Source: BOG-908 sp964242035
GTDB lineage: Bacteria; Pseudomonadota; Alphaproteobacteria; Acetobacterales; Acetobacteraceae
Assembly (NCBI GenBank): GCA_964242035.1
Contig: CAXTCL010000141.1
Coordinates: 1-9,766, forward strand
Direction of reading: 5' to 3'
DNA: 9,766 bases
In this document: positions 1-9,045 of the stretch, piece by piece
Position numbering within the stretch: the stretch's first letter is position 1
Layout: each line of letters opens with the position of its first letter
The notes under the pieces: model-generated
The model's input: the letters and a program-made list of their open reading frames with translations, nothing else
Databases searched by the model: none
What the model was told of the DNA's origin: nothing
Made by a program: the position numbers and the translations under genes

Positions 1-95
1 AGGGCCGTGACAGACCATCACGTTGATAGGCCAGGTGTGGAAGGACGGTAACGTCTGAAGCTAACTGGTCCTAATCGCCCGATAGGCTCTAGGTC
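1..95 (+). rRNA. rrl: 23S rRNA, 3' end (partial)
   Basis: This is the last part of a 23S rRNA gene that begins before the window. The block GTTGATAGGCC...GGTGTGGAAG...GAAGCTAACTGGTCCTAAT matches the highly conserved terminal domain of bacterial 23S rRNA. Short helices in it are intact: CCAGG near 31-36 can pair with the CTGG near 64-68, and GACG/CGTC flank the GTAA loop near 44-56. The paired changes suggest a functional gene copy. The exact mature 3' end cannot be set because its 5' partner strand lies outside the window; 95 is approximate. Confidence 0.93.
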
Positions 96-277
96 AGTTG
101 CCAGTCGACAACTTCGTGTTGTCAGGACAGCAACCCACCATGCATAGAAGCAAGACACGTCTGCGCAGCACAATCTAACTGTCAGCCGAGCGCTGACAGG
201 CACCAGAACCTGATCGATACAAAGAACAACTGCGCGCCATCAGGTTTGCAGCTGTTCTTCTGACAAGTGCCTTGGAC
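96..277 (+). other. 23S-5S internal transcribed spacer with two hairpins
   Basis: This spacer separates 23S and 5S and holds no gene. Two perfect hairpins are visible: GACAAC at 107-112 pairs with GTTGTC at 118-123 around a TTCGT loop, and CTGTCAGC at 179-186 pairs with GCTGACAG at 192-199 around a five-base loop. Neither is followed by a T run, so they are more likely processing or folding elements of the precursor rRNA than terminators. That role is inferred from position. Confidence 0.55.
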
Positions 278-395
278 GACCTGGTGGCCATTGCGGGGAG
301 CCTGCACCCGATCCCATCCCGAACTCGGCCGTGAAAACCCCCAGCGCCTATGATACTACGTCTCAAGACGTGGGAAAGTCGGTCGCCGCCAGGTC
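278..395 (+). rRNA. rrf: 5S rRNA
   Basis: A complete 5S rRNA gene of about 118 nt. The terminal stem is formed by GACCTGGTGG at the 5' end and CCGCCAGGTC at the 3' end. The loop C signature CCCGATCCCATCCCGAACTCGG lies at about 308-329, and the conserved GATACTACGTCTCAAGACGTGGGA region follows. It sits downstream of 23S and upstream of tRNA-fMet, the usual alphaproteobacterial order. A few bases look different from what I remember of relatives, for example CATTGCGG and TATGATACT, but the overall fold is preserved. Ends are set by the terminal stem. Confidence 0.95.
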
Positions 396-484
396 TTCCA
401 AAGCACTCGTCCAGGCGACGCCTTACCGTTGGAAAAAGTCAGAAATCACCTGACATCGTCCAATGGATAGCAGATACCTGATAC

Positions 485-1130
<646 letters not shown>

Positions 1131-1140
1131 TCAGGGCGCT

Positions 1141-1769
1141 GATCGTGCCGTGCACGAGGTTGTACACTGGCGGCGCGCGGACCTTCGGCGGAACTCGCCC
1201 GCCGTTGTCGGTCGAAGTGCATGAGAACACAACGCCGCCTAGTTGGGCAAGCTCGGTCTGGCACAGCTGTAGCCGCGTCCCGTACATCCTAAAAAAGATG
1301 CCGCGGCCGAGGGGACTTTTAACAAACGTCATCAGCTTGGTGCACGAGACCCTCGCCGGCACGACGGCAAACATACCATCAGAAATTTGGTTCCAAAACG
1401 AGGCCAGAGTCGGTCAGCACGAAGTGACGCGTATATTTGGGCACCGATCGGCTCGCGCCGCCTATGGTGCGCGATAATCGGCACGACTCCGCCTTTATCG
1501 CGGCGCCATTCGTTCGCAACCGTGTTGGTCTGCGACGGTGTGCGAGCTAGCACCCGCTGGTGGTGCCGGAGAACATCGTTCTACTCCACCTGCCACCCTC
1601 CGGTCCCGAGTTGAACTCTGTGGAGAACGTCTGGGACTATCTGCGCCGGAACAAACTCTGTGCTCTGGTCTGGGAAGGCTACGACGACATTGTCGAGGCT
1701 CGCAAAAACCGCCTGAAACTGGCTTTCGCCGACCCGGCGCGTATTGTCTCAATCGGTAGCTGCAATTGA
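1141..1769 (+). pseudogene. IS630-family transposase remnant
   Basis: A broken DDE transposase of the IS630 type, spread over three frames. Frame 1 gives DRAVHEVVHWRRADLRR (1141-1191, the helix-turn-helix part), then, past in-frame stops at about 1222, 1234 and 1270, PRPVHPKKDAAAEGTFNK. Frame 2 gives VHETLAGTTANIPSEIWFQNEARVG (1338-1411). Frame 1 resumes with APIGSRRL and VCDG (1528-1539), and frame 3 gives VPENIVLLHLPP...PELNSVENVWDYLR and DPARIVSIG to a TGA at 1767-1769. The first catalytic Asp of the WFQDEA motif is Asn here (codon 1397-1399); the second Asp (1534-1536) and the Glu of ENVW remain. There is also a short deletion between VCDG and VPENI. It cannot make an active enzyme. No terminal inverted repeats or TA duplication were identified, so the element ends are unknown. 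Confidence 0.85.
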
Positions 1770-2755
1770 GCGTGTGTTTACTTTTAAGCTAGTGGGTATA
1801 AGTGCCTCCTGAAGCAGGAGGCGCTCTACAGGTGTGCAGAACAACACGTTTTTTGGTTCCCGTGTTCAGAACGGACTGTTTCGTTTCGTGAGTCAACGTA
1901 AATGCAAATCGGTGTCACCCACAATAGCCGATCTGCACGCGTGAATCGAAAGAACCACGGCAAGTTGTTTTGCGCACGCCGCGCAGACCATCACTCGCTT
2001 TCCGGAATGTCAGGCGAAAATAGAAGACCCATTCTATGCGGTCAACTACCTCATACGCCAGAACAGCGTACGCCGCTTCGCCGCAATAGAGGTCGAGCGG
2101 TCGGCAAGATAGGTCCCGCAAAGTTTAGATTATTTATTCGAGCGATGATGAAAGCTCCGCCCTATGCAACGAAGCCAGCTAAAGTCGGCGCTACACGACG
2201 TGGCCTCTGTCTGGCGAGTAGCCTTAATTTTTATGGGTTCTTTATACCATGAAAGACTTTCTCTGATCGATCCTTTATGCGGCATTGCAATATATCCCTC
2301 TTCAAGTGTCCTCGTTCAAAGAGCTTGCTTGCGGCTGAAAGTCGGGTGGAATGAATTGCGTGGGCCGAGCAGAGACCAGAGGCATGGATTACTACGTGAG
2401 CTTCAGGCAGGTGACGCTGTTGAAGCTGTCATACCCGTGTGCTGCGCAATTCGAACATACATGCTTGAAAACGCTTACGCACACGCGCCACGAACTTGCG
2501 TAGAGAGCACCCGTCTCGAAGGCCACGCTTACACCGGGGTTATCCGGACGAAGACTGCGCGACGTCGCCCGATAACGAAATCATCGTGCACTTCTGAATG
2601 TACGATAAGCACACGGCTCCAGCCAAGCTCAGTGTTACGAATTGTCTTTGCCGGAGGCAGCGGTTTCGAAGAGACCGTCGCCTTGCTATGCTGCGCCTGC
2701 GAGCAAAGTTGCCTGTTCGGTCAAGCTGCAGGGCCGGGCCAGGTTTGGTGATGTT
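1770..2755. other. Gene-poor stretch with no supportable CDS
   Basis: About 1 kb with visibly lower G+C than the genes on either side. Open frames of 70-195 codons exist on both strands, but none has a convincing ribosome binding site, a domain I recognise, or the G/C-rich third positions of the efflux genes. One frame reads FPECQAKIEDPFYAVNYLIRQ (about 1998-2060) and looks protein-like, yet it is flanked by stops; it may be a scrap of a decayed gene. The stretch should also hold the promoter of the downstream efflux operon, but I found no clear -35/-10 pair or metal-regulator palindrome. Confidence 0.5.
1801..1825. repeat. Perfect hairpin after the IS630 remnant
   Basis: GCCTCCTG at 1804-1811 pairs perfectly with CAGGAGGC at 1815-1822 around an AAG loop, and the stem extends to 11 pairs with one G-T pair (AGT at 1801-1803 with GCT at 1823-1825). 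No T run follows, so it is not a typical terminator. It lies 32 bases after the transposase stop and could be part of the insertion sequence end or a separate palindromic repeat. Confidence 0.6.
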
Positions 2756-2767
2756 GGAGGTCGCTTG
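2754..2767 (+). promoter_or_regulatory. Ribosome binding site that sets a TTG start for the adaptor
   Basis: TTGGAGGT at 2754-2761 is the only strong Shine-Dalgarno match in the 5' part of the adaptor frame. It precedes TTG at 2765 by three to four bases, slightly close but usable. The alternative upstream TTG at 2642 has no such site. No in-frame ATG exists before the membrane segment. Confidence 0.5.
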
Positions 2768-4075
2768 GACACCGATTACAAGAGTGCAGACGAAGAGGCA
2801 GGGCACGTCTCGGACGCCGTCCCGCTACCAGGGCGCCGCCTTCCAGCGGCGGCGCAAGGAGTAGCGCTGCTGGCGTTAGGCGGAGCGTTGGTCGCTTTGC
2901 TGTTCGTGCTGCCGGCCATCGTCGGCCTGGCGGCTCCAGCCGCGGCACCGGAGCAGGAGGCCGCGTCCGGCCAGTTCAAGCCAACAGACCAGCAATGGGC
3001 CGGGCTGAAGGTCAAACCAGTGGCCCAACTCGACTACGCGCCGCAGGTGCAGACCGAGGGCCGCATCGCGCTGGATGATGACCTGACGACGCCCGTGGTC
3101 TCGCCCTATTCCGGCCGGGTGACGCGGGTGTTCCTGCGGGCCGGGGCGCAGGTCAGGGCGGGCACGCCGCTGTTCGCGGTGCAGTCCACCGAGCTGGCGC
3201 AGGCAGAGAATGACCTAGTGAGCGGGTTGGCCTCACTGCGCACGGCGCATGCGCAGCTCGATCTTGCGGTCGCCAACGAGAGCCGGCTGCACCAGCTCTA
3301 CGTCGGCCACGGCGCGGCCCTCAAGGATTGGCAGCAGAGCCGGGTGGACCTGGCAACCGCGCGCGGCGGGCTGAGTTCGGCCGCTATCGCGGTCGCAGCC
3401 GTGCGCAACCGGCTGGCCATCCTGGGCGTGAGCCGCTCCGAGATGGCCGGCATAGCCAACGCGCCGGACCTGGAGCGGGAGGCGGCCGACACCATCGTGC
3501 GCTCGCCTGTTTCCGGGGTGGTGACACAGCGGGGTATCAACCCGGGGCAGACGATCGTGGGTTCGGTGACCAGCCAGGGCAGCGCCGGCGCGGTGTTCAC
3601 CGTTGGCGACCTCTCCAAGCTGTGGATGATCGCCAACGCGCGTGAGGACGACGCCGGGCGGTTCCATGCCGGCGACCTGGCGCGCGTGCACGTCCCGGCG
3701 TTCCCAGACCGCAGCTTCGAGGCCCGTCTGAGCTTCGTGGCAGGCGTGATCGACCCGAACACGCACCGACTGCTGGTGCGCGCCGAGGTGGAAAACCCGG
3801 ACGGCATGCTGAAGCCCGACATGCTGGCCGATTTCGAGATCGTGACGGGCACGCCCTCCGCCATCCTGGCAGTGCCTGAAATCGCCGTGGTGTATGAGGG
3901 TTCGGACGCGCATGTCTGGGTGGCCGACCCCGTGCACAAGACGCTGGCGTTACGGCCGGTGGTGACCGGCGCTTCTGACCACGGCATGGTGCAGGTGACG
4001 CACGGGCTTGCCGCGGGCGAGAGCGTGGTGACGAGCGGGGCGGTGTTCATCGACCGGACGCTGTCGGATAGCTGA
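2765..4075 (+). CDS. RND efflux periplasmic adaptor subunit (CzcB/CusB-like, HlyD family)
   Basis: This is the membrane fusion protein that links the inner-membrane pump to the outer-membrane channel in the periplasm. From the TTG start it has 436 residues. A hydrophobic segment at about 33-56 is an N-terminal anchor or uncleaved signal. The first half of the lipoyl-like domain is at 112-142 (SPYSGRVTRVFLRAGAQV), a coiled-coil hairpin is at 142-222, and the second half of the lipoyl-like domain follows (SPVSGVVTQRGINPGQTI). A beta-barrel lies at about 275-360 with the typical PDMLADFEIV end, and a membrane-proximal domain closes the protein. No histidine- or methionine-rich metal-binding extension is seen, unlike some CzcB or CusB proteins. 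It is the first gene of the adaptor-pump-channel operon; a 158-base gap with two palindromic repeats separates it from the pump. The family call is firm and the start is less sure. Confidence 0.9.
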   Translation: MDTDYKSADEEAGHVSDAVPLPGRRLPAAAQGVALLALGGALVALLFVLPAIVGLAAPAAAPEQEAASGQFKPTDQQWAGLKVKPVAQLDYAPQVQTEGRIALDDDLTTPVVSPYSGRVTRVFLRAGAQVRAGTPLFAVQSTELAQAENDLVSGLASLRTAHAQLDLAVANESRLHQLYVGHGAALKDWQQSRVDLATARGGLSSAAIAVAAVRNRLAILGVSRSEMAGIANAPDLEREAADTIVRSPVSGVVTQRGINPGQTIVGSVTSQGSAGAVFTVGDLSKLWMIANAREDDAGRFHAGDLARVHVPAFPDRSFEARLSFVAGVIDPNTHRLLVRAEVENPDGMLKPDMLADFEIVTGTPSAILAVPEIAVVYEGSDAHVWVADPVHKTLALRPVVTGASDHGMVQVTHGLAAGESVVTSGAVFIDRTLSDS

Positions 4076-4077
4076 AT

Positions 4078-4126
4078 GGAAGCAAGCAGGGCCTTCTTTT
4101 TTGAAAAAAAGAGGCGGAAAACTTTT
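4078..4126 (-). repeat. A/T-rich palindromic repeat, copy 1 (inverted)
   Basis: The repeat starts two bases after the adaptor stop. Its core GCCTTCTTTTTT at 4091-4102 pairs with AAAAAAGAGGC at 4105-4115 with one bulged T. Read on the minus strand it has the same order as copies 2 and 3: AAAAGTTTT, stem, TTTTTTTCAAAAAAG, stem, then GCTTGCTTCC. The 12-mer GGAAGCAAGCAG at 4078-4089 is the exact reverse complement of 9080-9091 in copy 3. No T run follows the stem on the plus strand, so it is only a weak terminator candidate for the adaptor transcript. Confidence 0.8.
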
Positions 4127-4172
4127 ACCTGTTTAGGGTCCGTGTTGGCCAAGCTCCGCGACAGCGGGACCA

Positions 4173-4215
4173 GAAGTTTTTTGGTTCTTTTTTTCAAAAA
4201 AGAACCGCTTCCTTT
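4173..4215 (+). repeat. A/T-rich palindromic repeat, copy 2
   Basis: GGTTCTTTTTT at 4183-4193 pairs perfectly with AAAAAAGAACC at 4196-4206. AAGTTTTTT precedes it and GCTTCCTTTT follows. It faces copy 1, so 4078-4215 forms one large inverted repeat with about 45 bases between the arms. It ends about 20 bases before the pump start codon. It may fold in the mRNA between adaptor and pump and change the expression ratio; that is inference. Confidence 0.85.
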
Positions 4216-4233
4216 TCTTTCTGGTGTGTATCG

Positions 4234-7200
4234 ATGAGCGGCCTGTTCTCCTTCGTCCTGCGCCAGCGCATCCTGGTCGGCGTGCTGACCGTCTTCGCTT
4301 TCGCGGCCGGCGTCGTCAGCTTCATCAACCTCAACATCGAAGCCTACCCCGATCCGGTGCCGCCGCTGGTGGACATCGTGACGCAAAGCACCGGGCAGAG
4401 TGCCGAGGAGATGGAGCGCTACATCACCATCCCCATCGAAGTGCAGATGGCGGGCATTCCGAACATCACCGCGATACGCACGATAAGCCTGTTTGGCCTG
4501 TCGGACGTGAAGGTGCAGTTCAGCTACGCGTTTGGCTACGAGGAAGCCGAGCAGCGCGTGATCAACCGGCTTTCCCAGTTATCGGCGCTGCCCAACGGCG
4601 CGTTGCCTGGCATTTCGCCGGCCAGTCCGGTGGGCGAGATCTTCCGCTACCGCGTGGTGGGCCCGCCCGGCTACTCAGTGATGGACCTGAAAACCATCGA
4701 GGACTGGATACTGGAGCGCCGGTTCAAGGCGGTGCCGGGCGTAATCGACGTGAACGGCTGGGGCGGCAAGACCAAAACGTTCGAGGTACAGATCGACAAA
4801 CCGAAGCTGCTGCATTACGGCGTCACCATCCCGCAGGTGATAGCCGCGCTGAACAACGCCAACGTGAACGTGGGCGGCCAGACGGTGAATTTCGGCGACC
4901 AGGCGGCCGTGGTGCGCGGCATCGGGCTGATTCACTCGCTCGACGACATACGCAACACGATGATCTCGCAGAATACCAACAGCCCGCTGCGCATAAGCGA
5001 CGTGGCCGAAGTGCGCATCGGCAACCAGCCGCGGTTGGGCATTGCCGGCCAGGACGATGCGGACGACATCGTGCAGGGCATCGTACTGATGCGTCGCGGT
5101 GCGGAGAGCACGCCCACGATCAAGGCGGTGGAAGCGCTCGTCCAGAAGATCAACAGCACCGGCATCCTGCCGCCCGGCGTGCATATCGAGCGCATCTACG
5201 ACCGCTCCGACCTCATACGAGTGACCACGCACACCGTGCTGCACAACCTGGTGGAAGGCGTGCTGCTGATCTTCATCCTGCAGTATATCTTCCTGGGCAA
5301 CGTGCGCGCGGCGTTGATCGTGGCGGCCACGATTCCTTTCGCGCTCTCGTTCGCCATCGGTTTGATCCTGCTGAAGGGCGAATCGGCAAACCTGCTGAGC
5401 GTCGGCGCGATCGATTTCGGGCTGATCGTGGATGCGACCGTTATCATGATGGAGAACATCATACGCCGAATGTCGCAGCCGCCGTCGCAGCGCTTCCGCA
5501 ACTCGATGATGCACCGCGACCGTTCGGATAGTGGGCTACGCGGCAAGGCGCTGATCATCGCCGGGGCCGCTACCGAGGTCAGCCAGGGGATATTCTTCTC
5601 GGCGGCCATCATAATCGCGGCCTTCGTGCCGCTGTTCACGCTTAGCGGCATCGAGGGGCACATCTTCGGCCCGATGGCCAAGACATACGCCTACGCCATT
5701 GCCGGCGGGCTGATCGCCACCTTCACGGTGACGCCGGCGCTGAGCGCGCTGTTCCTGCCATCGGCGATGGAGGAGCGCGACACCTGGTTCGTGCGCCGCC
5801 TGCACCGCGCCTATGTGCCGCTGATGCGCGTGGCCCTGGCCAACCGGTTGCTGACGTTGGGCGGCATGGCGGTGCTGCTGGTGTTGTGCGCTCTGTGCAC
5901 GCGCTCGCTCGGCCTGGAGTTCCTGCCCAAGCTGGAGGAAGGCAATTTATGGATACGCGCCACCATGCCGACATCGGTGTCGCTGGAGGCGGGCGACAGC
6001 CGGGTGAACGCGATCCGGCGTATCATCAAGAGCTATCCGGAGACGATCACCGTGGTCTCCCAGCATGGCCGCCCCGATGACGGCACCGACGCTACCGGCT
6101 TCTTCAACGCGGAGTTCTTCGTGCCGCTGAAGCCGTTCGACACGTGGCCTTCCGGCGTGGACAAGGAGCACCTCGTCGCCGGAATGACGAAGCGGCTGAT
6201 CGCGGCCTTTCCAGGCGTGGACTTCAACTTCTCCCAATACATTGAGGACAACGTGGAGGAGGCGGCGTCCGGTGTGAAAGGCGAGAACTCCGTCAAATTA
6301 TACGGCGGTGACCTCAACGTGCTGGAAGCTACGGCCAACAAGATGGCCGACGTGATGAGCAAGGTGCCGGGCGTCACCGACCTGGCCGTGCTGCGCTCGC
6401 TGGGCCAGCCGACAGTGCGCATCGACGTAGATCGCGTGCGCGCCGCGCGCTACGGCCTTGCACCTGGCGACATAAACACCACGGTGCAGGCGGCGATCGG
6501 CGGCCAGGCCGCGGGCAACGTGTACGAGGAAGGCAGCGACAGGAACTTCCCGATCATCGTGCGCCTCTCGCCACAATACCGGCAGAACCTGGATTCGATC
6601 GGCCACATCGTGGTCAACGCGCCCAACCCGAACGGCAACGGCACGATCCCGGTCCCGCTGGTGGATGTGGCCACCGTGCGGCTGGCCTCGGGCGCGTCCT
6701 TCATCTACCGCGAAGGGCAGGAGCGCTACATCCCGATCAAGTTCTCCGTGCGCGGGCGCGATCTGGGCACCACGGTGCTGGAGGCGCAGCAGAAGGTGGC
6801 CCAGCAGGTGGTGATCCCCGGCGGGTATCACACCGAATGGGTGGGCGAGTTCGGCAATTTGCAGGAGGCGATAGCACGGCTCTCGATCGTGGTGCCGCTG
6901 GCCTTCGTGCTGATCTGCCTGCTGCTGTATGTGAACTTCGGCTCGATCACCGACATGCTTCTGGCTGCTAGCGTGATTCCGATGGCGCTGATCGGCGGCA
7001 TCCTGATGCTGTCCATCACCGGCACACCGTTCAGCGTCTCGGCGGCAATCGGGTTCGTGGCGCTGATGGGCATCGCCGCGATGGATGGGATCATCGTCGT
7101 CACCTACTACAACCAGCAGATCGAAGGCGGGGCGGAGCGTTACGCGGCTGTGGCGCGCACCTGCACGGTGCAGCTGCGGCCCGTGGTGATGACCTGCGTC

Positions 7201-7401
7201 GTGGCGATGGTGGGGCTGCTGCCGGCGGCGGTATCGACCGGCATCGGCAGCCAGGTGCAGCGGCCGCTGGCGCTGGTCGTTGTGGGCGGCATCTCGCTGG
7301 CGCCGATCCTGTTCCTGACGGTGCTGCCCGTGCTGCTCGACATGTTCTCCCGCAGGGTAAGCCACGAGAGCGAGCCGGCTTTGGCCAAGGCGGGCGAGTG
7401 A
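4234..7401 (+). CDS. RND efflux pump, CzcA/CusA-like (heavy-metal efflux class)
   Basis: The inner-membrane proton-driven pump, 1055 residues, full length for the family. TM1 is at about 12-31, TM2-TM6 at about 339-509, TM7 at 540-560 and TM8-TM12 at 884-1040, with two large periplasmic domains between TM1/TM2 and TM7/TM8. TM4 carries D394, D400 and E407 (DFGLIVDATVIMMEN), the same spacing as the acidic residues needed for proton transport in CzcA. By hand alignment the three copper-binding methionines of CusA (573, 623, 672) correspond to R575, N625 and E676, so a CusA-type Cu(I)/Ag(I) site is missing. TM10 has AAMDG (M950, D951) where CusA has AAEFG. The true substrate cannot be told. The ATG at 4234 has only a weak upstream site; the start fits the family N-terminus. 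Its stop overlaps the next start by one base. Confidence 0.95.
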   Translation: MSGLFSFVLRQRILVGVLTVFAFAAGVVSFINLNIEAYPDPVPPLVDIVTQSTGQSAEEMERYITIPIEVQMAGIPNITAIRTISLFGLSDVKVQFSYAFGYEEAEQRVINRLSQLSALPNGALPGISPASPVGEIFRYRVVGPPGYSVMDLKTIEDWILERRFKAVPGVIDVNGWGGKTKTFEVQIDKPKLLHYGVTIPQVIAALNNANVNVGGQTVNFGDQAAVVRGIGLIHSLDDIRNTMISQNTNSPLRISDVAEVRIGNQPRLGIAGQDDADDIVQGIVLMRRGAESTPTIKAVEALVQKINSTGILPPGVHIERIYDRSDLIRVTTHTVLHNLVEGVLLIFILQYIFLGNVRAALIVAATIPFALSFAIGLILLKGESANLLSVGAIDFGLIVDATVIMMENIIRRMSQPPSQRFRNSMMHRDRSDSGLRGKALIIAGAATEVSQGIFFSAAIIIAAFVPLFTLSGIEGHIFGPMAKTYAYAIAGGLIATFTVTPALSALFLPSAMEERDTWFVRRLHRAYVPLMRVALANRLLTLGGMAVLLVLCALCTRSLGLEFLPKLEEGNLWIRATMPTSVSLEAGDSRVNAIRRIIKSYPETITVVSQHGRPDDGTDATGFFNAEFFVPLKPFDTWPSGVDKEHLVAGMTKRLIAAFPGVDFNFSQYIEDNVEEAASGVKGENSVKLYGGDLNVLEATANKMADVMSKVPGVTDLAVLRSLGQPTVRIDVDRVRAARYGLAPGDINTTVQAAIGGQAAGNVYEEGSDRNFPIIVRLSPQYRQNLDSIGHIVVNAPNPNGNGTIPVPLVDVATVRLASGASFIYREGQERYIPIKFSVRGRDLGTTVLEAQQKVAQQVVIPGGYHTEWVGEFGNLQEAIARLSIVVPLAFVLICLLLYVNFGSITDMLLAASVIPMALIGGILMLSITGTPFSVSAAIGFVALMGIAAMDGIIVVTYYNQQIEGGAERYAAVARTCTVQLRPVVMTCVVAMVGLLPAAVSTGIGSQVQRPLALVVVGGISLAPILFLTVLPVLLDMFSRRVSHESEPALAKAGE

Positions 7402-8891
7402 TGCAGCGCGCCCTCTGCCTGGTGACCGCGTGCGCGCTGGCCGGGTGCGCGGTGGGGCCGGATTACCACCGGCCGGCACCGCCCGCCGCACAAGGCTACG
7501 CGCCGGCGCCGCTGGCGGCGCGCGACGATGCGCAGACCTACGTGCGTGGCCTGGACATCCCCGGGCAATGGTGGACGCTGTATCACTCACCGCAGTTGAA
7601 CGCGCTGATACAGCGTGCGTATGCCGGCAACCCCACGCTGCAATCGGCGCAGGCGGCGCTGTTGCAGTCGCGCGAGAACCTCTATGCCCAGGAAGGCAAT
7701 TTCTTCCCAAGCCTGAGCGCCACGTTCGAGCCGACGCGAAACAAGACGGCGACGCGCAGCGTTTCGGCAGCCTCGGGTTACGAGTTGGGCGGCAATCCCT
7801 ATTACACGCTGATCACCGCGCAACTCGCCGTCTCCTATACGCCGGACATCTGGGGCCTGAACCGGCGGCAGGTGGAGAACCAGGTGGCGCAGACCGCGCA
7901 GCAGCGCTTCCAGCTTGAGGCGACATACCTGACGCTCACGTCCAACATCGTGAACGCGGCGATCAACGAGGCGTCGTTGCGCGCGCAGGTCAAGGCAACC
8001 GAGCAGATCATCGCCGCCGAACGCGAGCTGCTGGTGGTGCTGAACAAGCAGCTCGCGGTGGGACAGATCGCGGGCGTGGACCAATTGGCGCAGGTCACCG
8101 CGCTGGCACAGGCGCAGGCGACCCTGCCGCCGTTGCGCCGGCAGCTCGACCAGCAGCGCGATGCGCTGGCCACGCTGCTGGGGGTGACGCCGGACCAGGT
8201 GATCCCCGAGCAGTTCGTGCTGGACGACATCGCACTGCCAAAGCAGTTGCCGGTGAGCCTGCCCGCGTCGCTGGTGAACCAGCGGCCGGATGTGCGCCAG
8301 TCGGAAGCCAACCTGCACGCGGCCACCGCGAATGTGGGCGTGGCGGTCGCCAACCGCCTGCCGTCTCTGACATTATCGGCGCAGGGCGGCTCGCAGTCGA
8401 ACTTCTTCAGGCAGTTGTTTGCCAGCGGAAACGGGTTCTGGACCATCGCCGCCTCGCTGACGCAGCCGCTGTTCGAGGGCGGTATGCTGCTGCACAAGGC
8501 TCGCGCGGCGCGAGCAGCGCTGGCGCAGGCGACCGCGGACTACCGCAACACCACGCTGACCGCGTTTCAGAACGTGGCCGACACGCTGGCGGCCCTACAG
8601 GCGGATGCGGACACGCTGGCGGCGGCCGGCCGTGCGGAGCAGGCGGCGGCCGAGACGCTGCGCATCGTGCGGCTGCAAGTGTCGCTGGGGCAGGTGGCGT
8701 ATCTGGGGATACTCAACGCACAGCAGGCCGCCCTGCAGGCGGAGCTGACCTTGATACAGGCGCGTGCTGCGCGGCTGGCGGACACCACGGCGCTGTTCCA
8801 GGCGCTGGGGGGCGGCTGGTGGCACCGCGACGATGCGGGCGTGCGTGACCTGCGCGGGGATGATCCGCTGGCGATCGTCGGCGTGCACTGA
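7401..8891 (+). CDS. NodT-family outer-membrane efflux lipoprotein
   Basis: The TolC-like channel that completes the tripartite pump, 496 residues. A lipoprotein signal is clear: MQRALCLVTACALAGC with lipobox LAGC and the acylated cysteine at residue 16, followed by AVGPDYHRP, typical of NodT/OprM-type proteins. The first outer-membrane efflux repeat includes TPDIWGLNRRQVENQV near 147-162. The second begins near 290 with LVNQRPDVRQSEANLHAA and NRLPSLTLSAQGG, a standard signature of the family. The ATG at 7401 shares its A with the pump stop codon (TGATG), so the two genes are translationally coupled; a GTG at 7398 is also possible but would add only one residue. GGCGGGCGAG just upstream can act as a ribosome binding site. 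The protein should sit as a trimer in the outer membrane. Confidence 0.95.
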   Translation: MQRALCLVTACALAGCAVGPDYHRPAPPAAQGYAPAPLAARDDAQTYVRGLDIPGQWWTLYHSPQLNALIQRAYAGNPTLQSAQAALLQSRENLYAQEGNFFPSLSATFEPTRNKTATRSVSAASGYELGGNPYYTLITAQLAVSYTPDIWGLNRRQVENQVAQTAQQRFQLEATYLTLTSNIVNAAINEASLRAQVKATEQIIAAERELLVVLNKQLAVGQIAGVDQLAQVTALAQAQATLPPLRRQLDQQRDALATLLGVTPDQVIPEQFVLDDIALPKQLPVSLPASLVNQRPDVRQSEANLHAATANVGVAVANRLPSLTLSAQGGSQSNFFRQLFASGNGFWTIAASLTQPLFEGGMLLHKARAARAALAQATADYRNTTLTAFQNVADTLAALQADADTLAAAGRAEQAAAETLRIVRLQVSLGQVAYLGILNAQQAALQAELTLIQARAARLADTTALFQALGGGWWHRDDAGVRDLRGDDPLAIVGVH

Positions 8892-9045
8892 GTGTCTGTC
8901 CGGGAACATTCCCCTGCCGGCCCGCCAGCGCGCGTTTGTTGGGCGCCGATGCTTACGGCCACAATAGGCCGCTCCGCTTAGGTGCTAACTGCATCCGCCG
9001 CCATGATCTATCCTGCTTCACTCGGCGTTGGTGCAGGCGAGGGGA
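8892..9045 (+). other. Intergenic gap between channel and MFS genes
   Basis: No gene is seen. A short stem CGGCC/GGCCG (8956-8960 and 8967-8971) lacks a T run. A weak promoter-like pair, TTGTTG at 8936-8941 and CACAAT at 8960-8965 with an 18-base spacer, could serve the MFS gene, but it matches consensus poorly. Confidence 0.3.

Noticed and set aside
1902..2252. 116-codon plus-strand open frame
   Set aside because: Its composition is basic and random-like, with no family resemblance. A different frame over the same bases looks equally protein-like, so neither is supported.
2164..2751. 195-codon plus-strand open frame upstream of the adaptor
   Set aside because: It has no recognisable domain, weak codon bias and no good ribosome binding site, and it overlaps the adaptor leader in another frame.
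2642..2764. Upstream TTG start that would give a 477-residue adaptor
   Set aside because: There is no Shine-Dalgarno site, and the extra 41 residues do not resemble an adaptor N-terminus. TTG at 2765 follows TTGGAGGT.
4078..4215. CRISPR-like array or phage attachment repeat
   Set aside because: There are only two copies here, in inverted orientation and with internal palindromes, and no regular spacers.
3298..4386. 362-codon minus-strand open frame over the adaptor
   Set aside because: It is a shadow of the G+C-rich adaptor gene on the other strand. It reads through the palindromic repeats and has no domain.
6298..7710. 470-codon minus-strand open frame over pump and channel genes
   Set aside because: It is rich in His, Arg and Gln as expected from antisense of G+C-rich coding DNA, and it lies fully within two well-supported genes.
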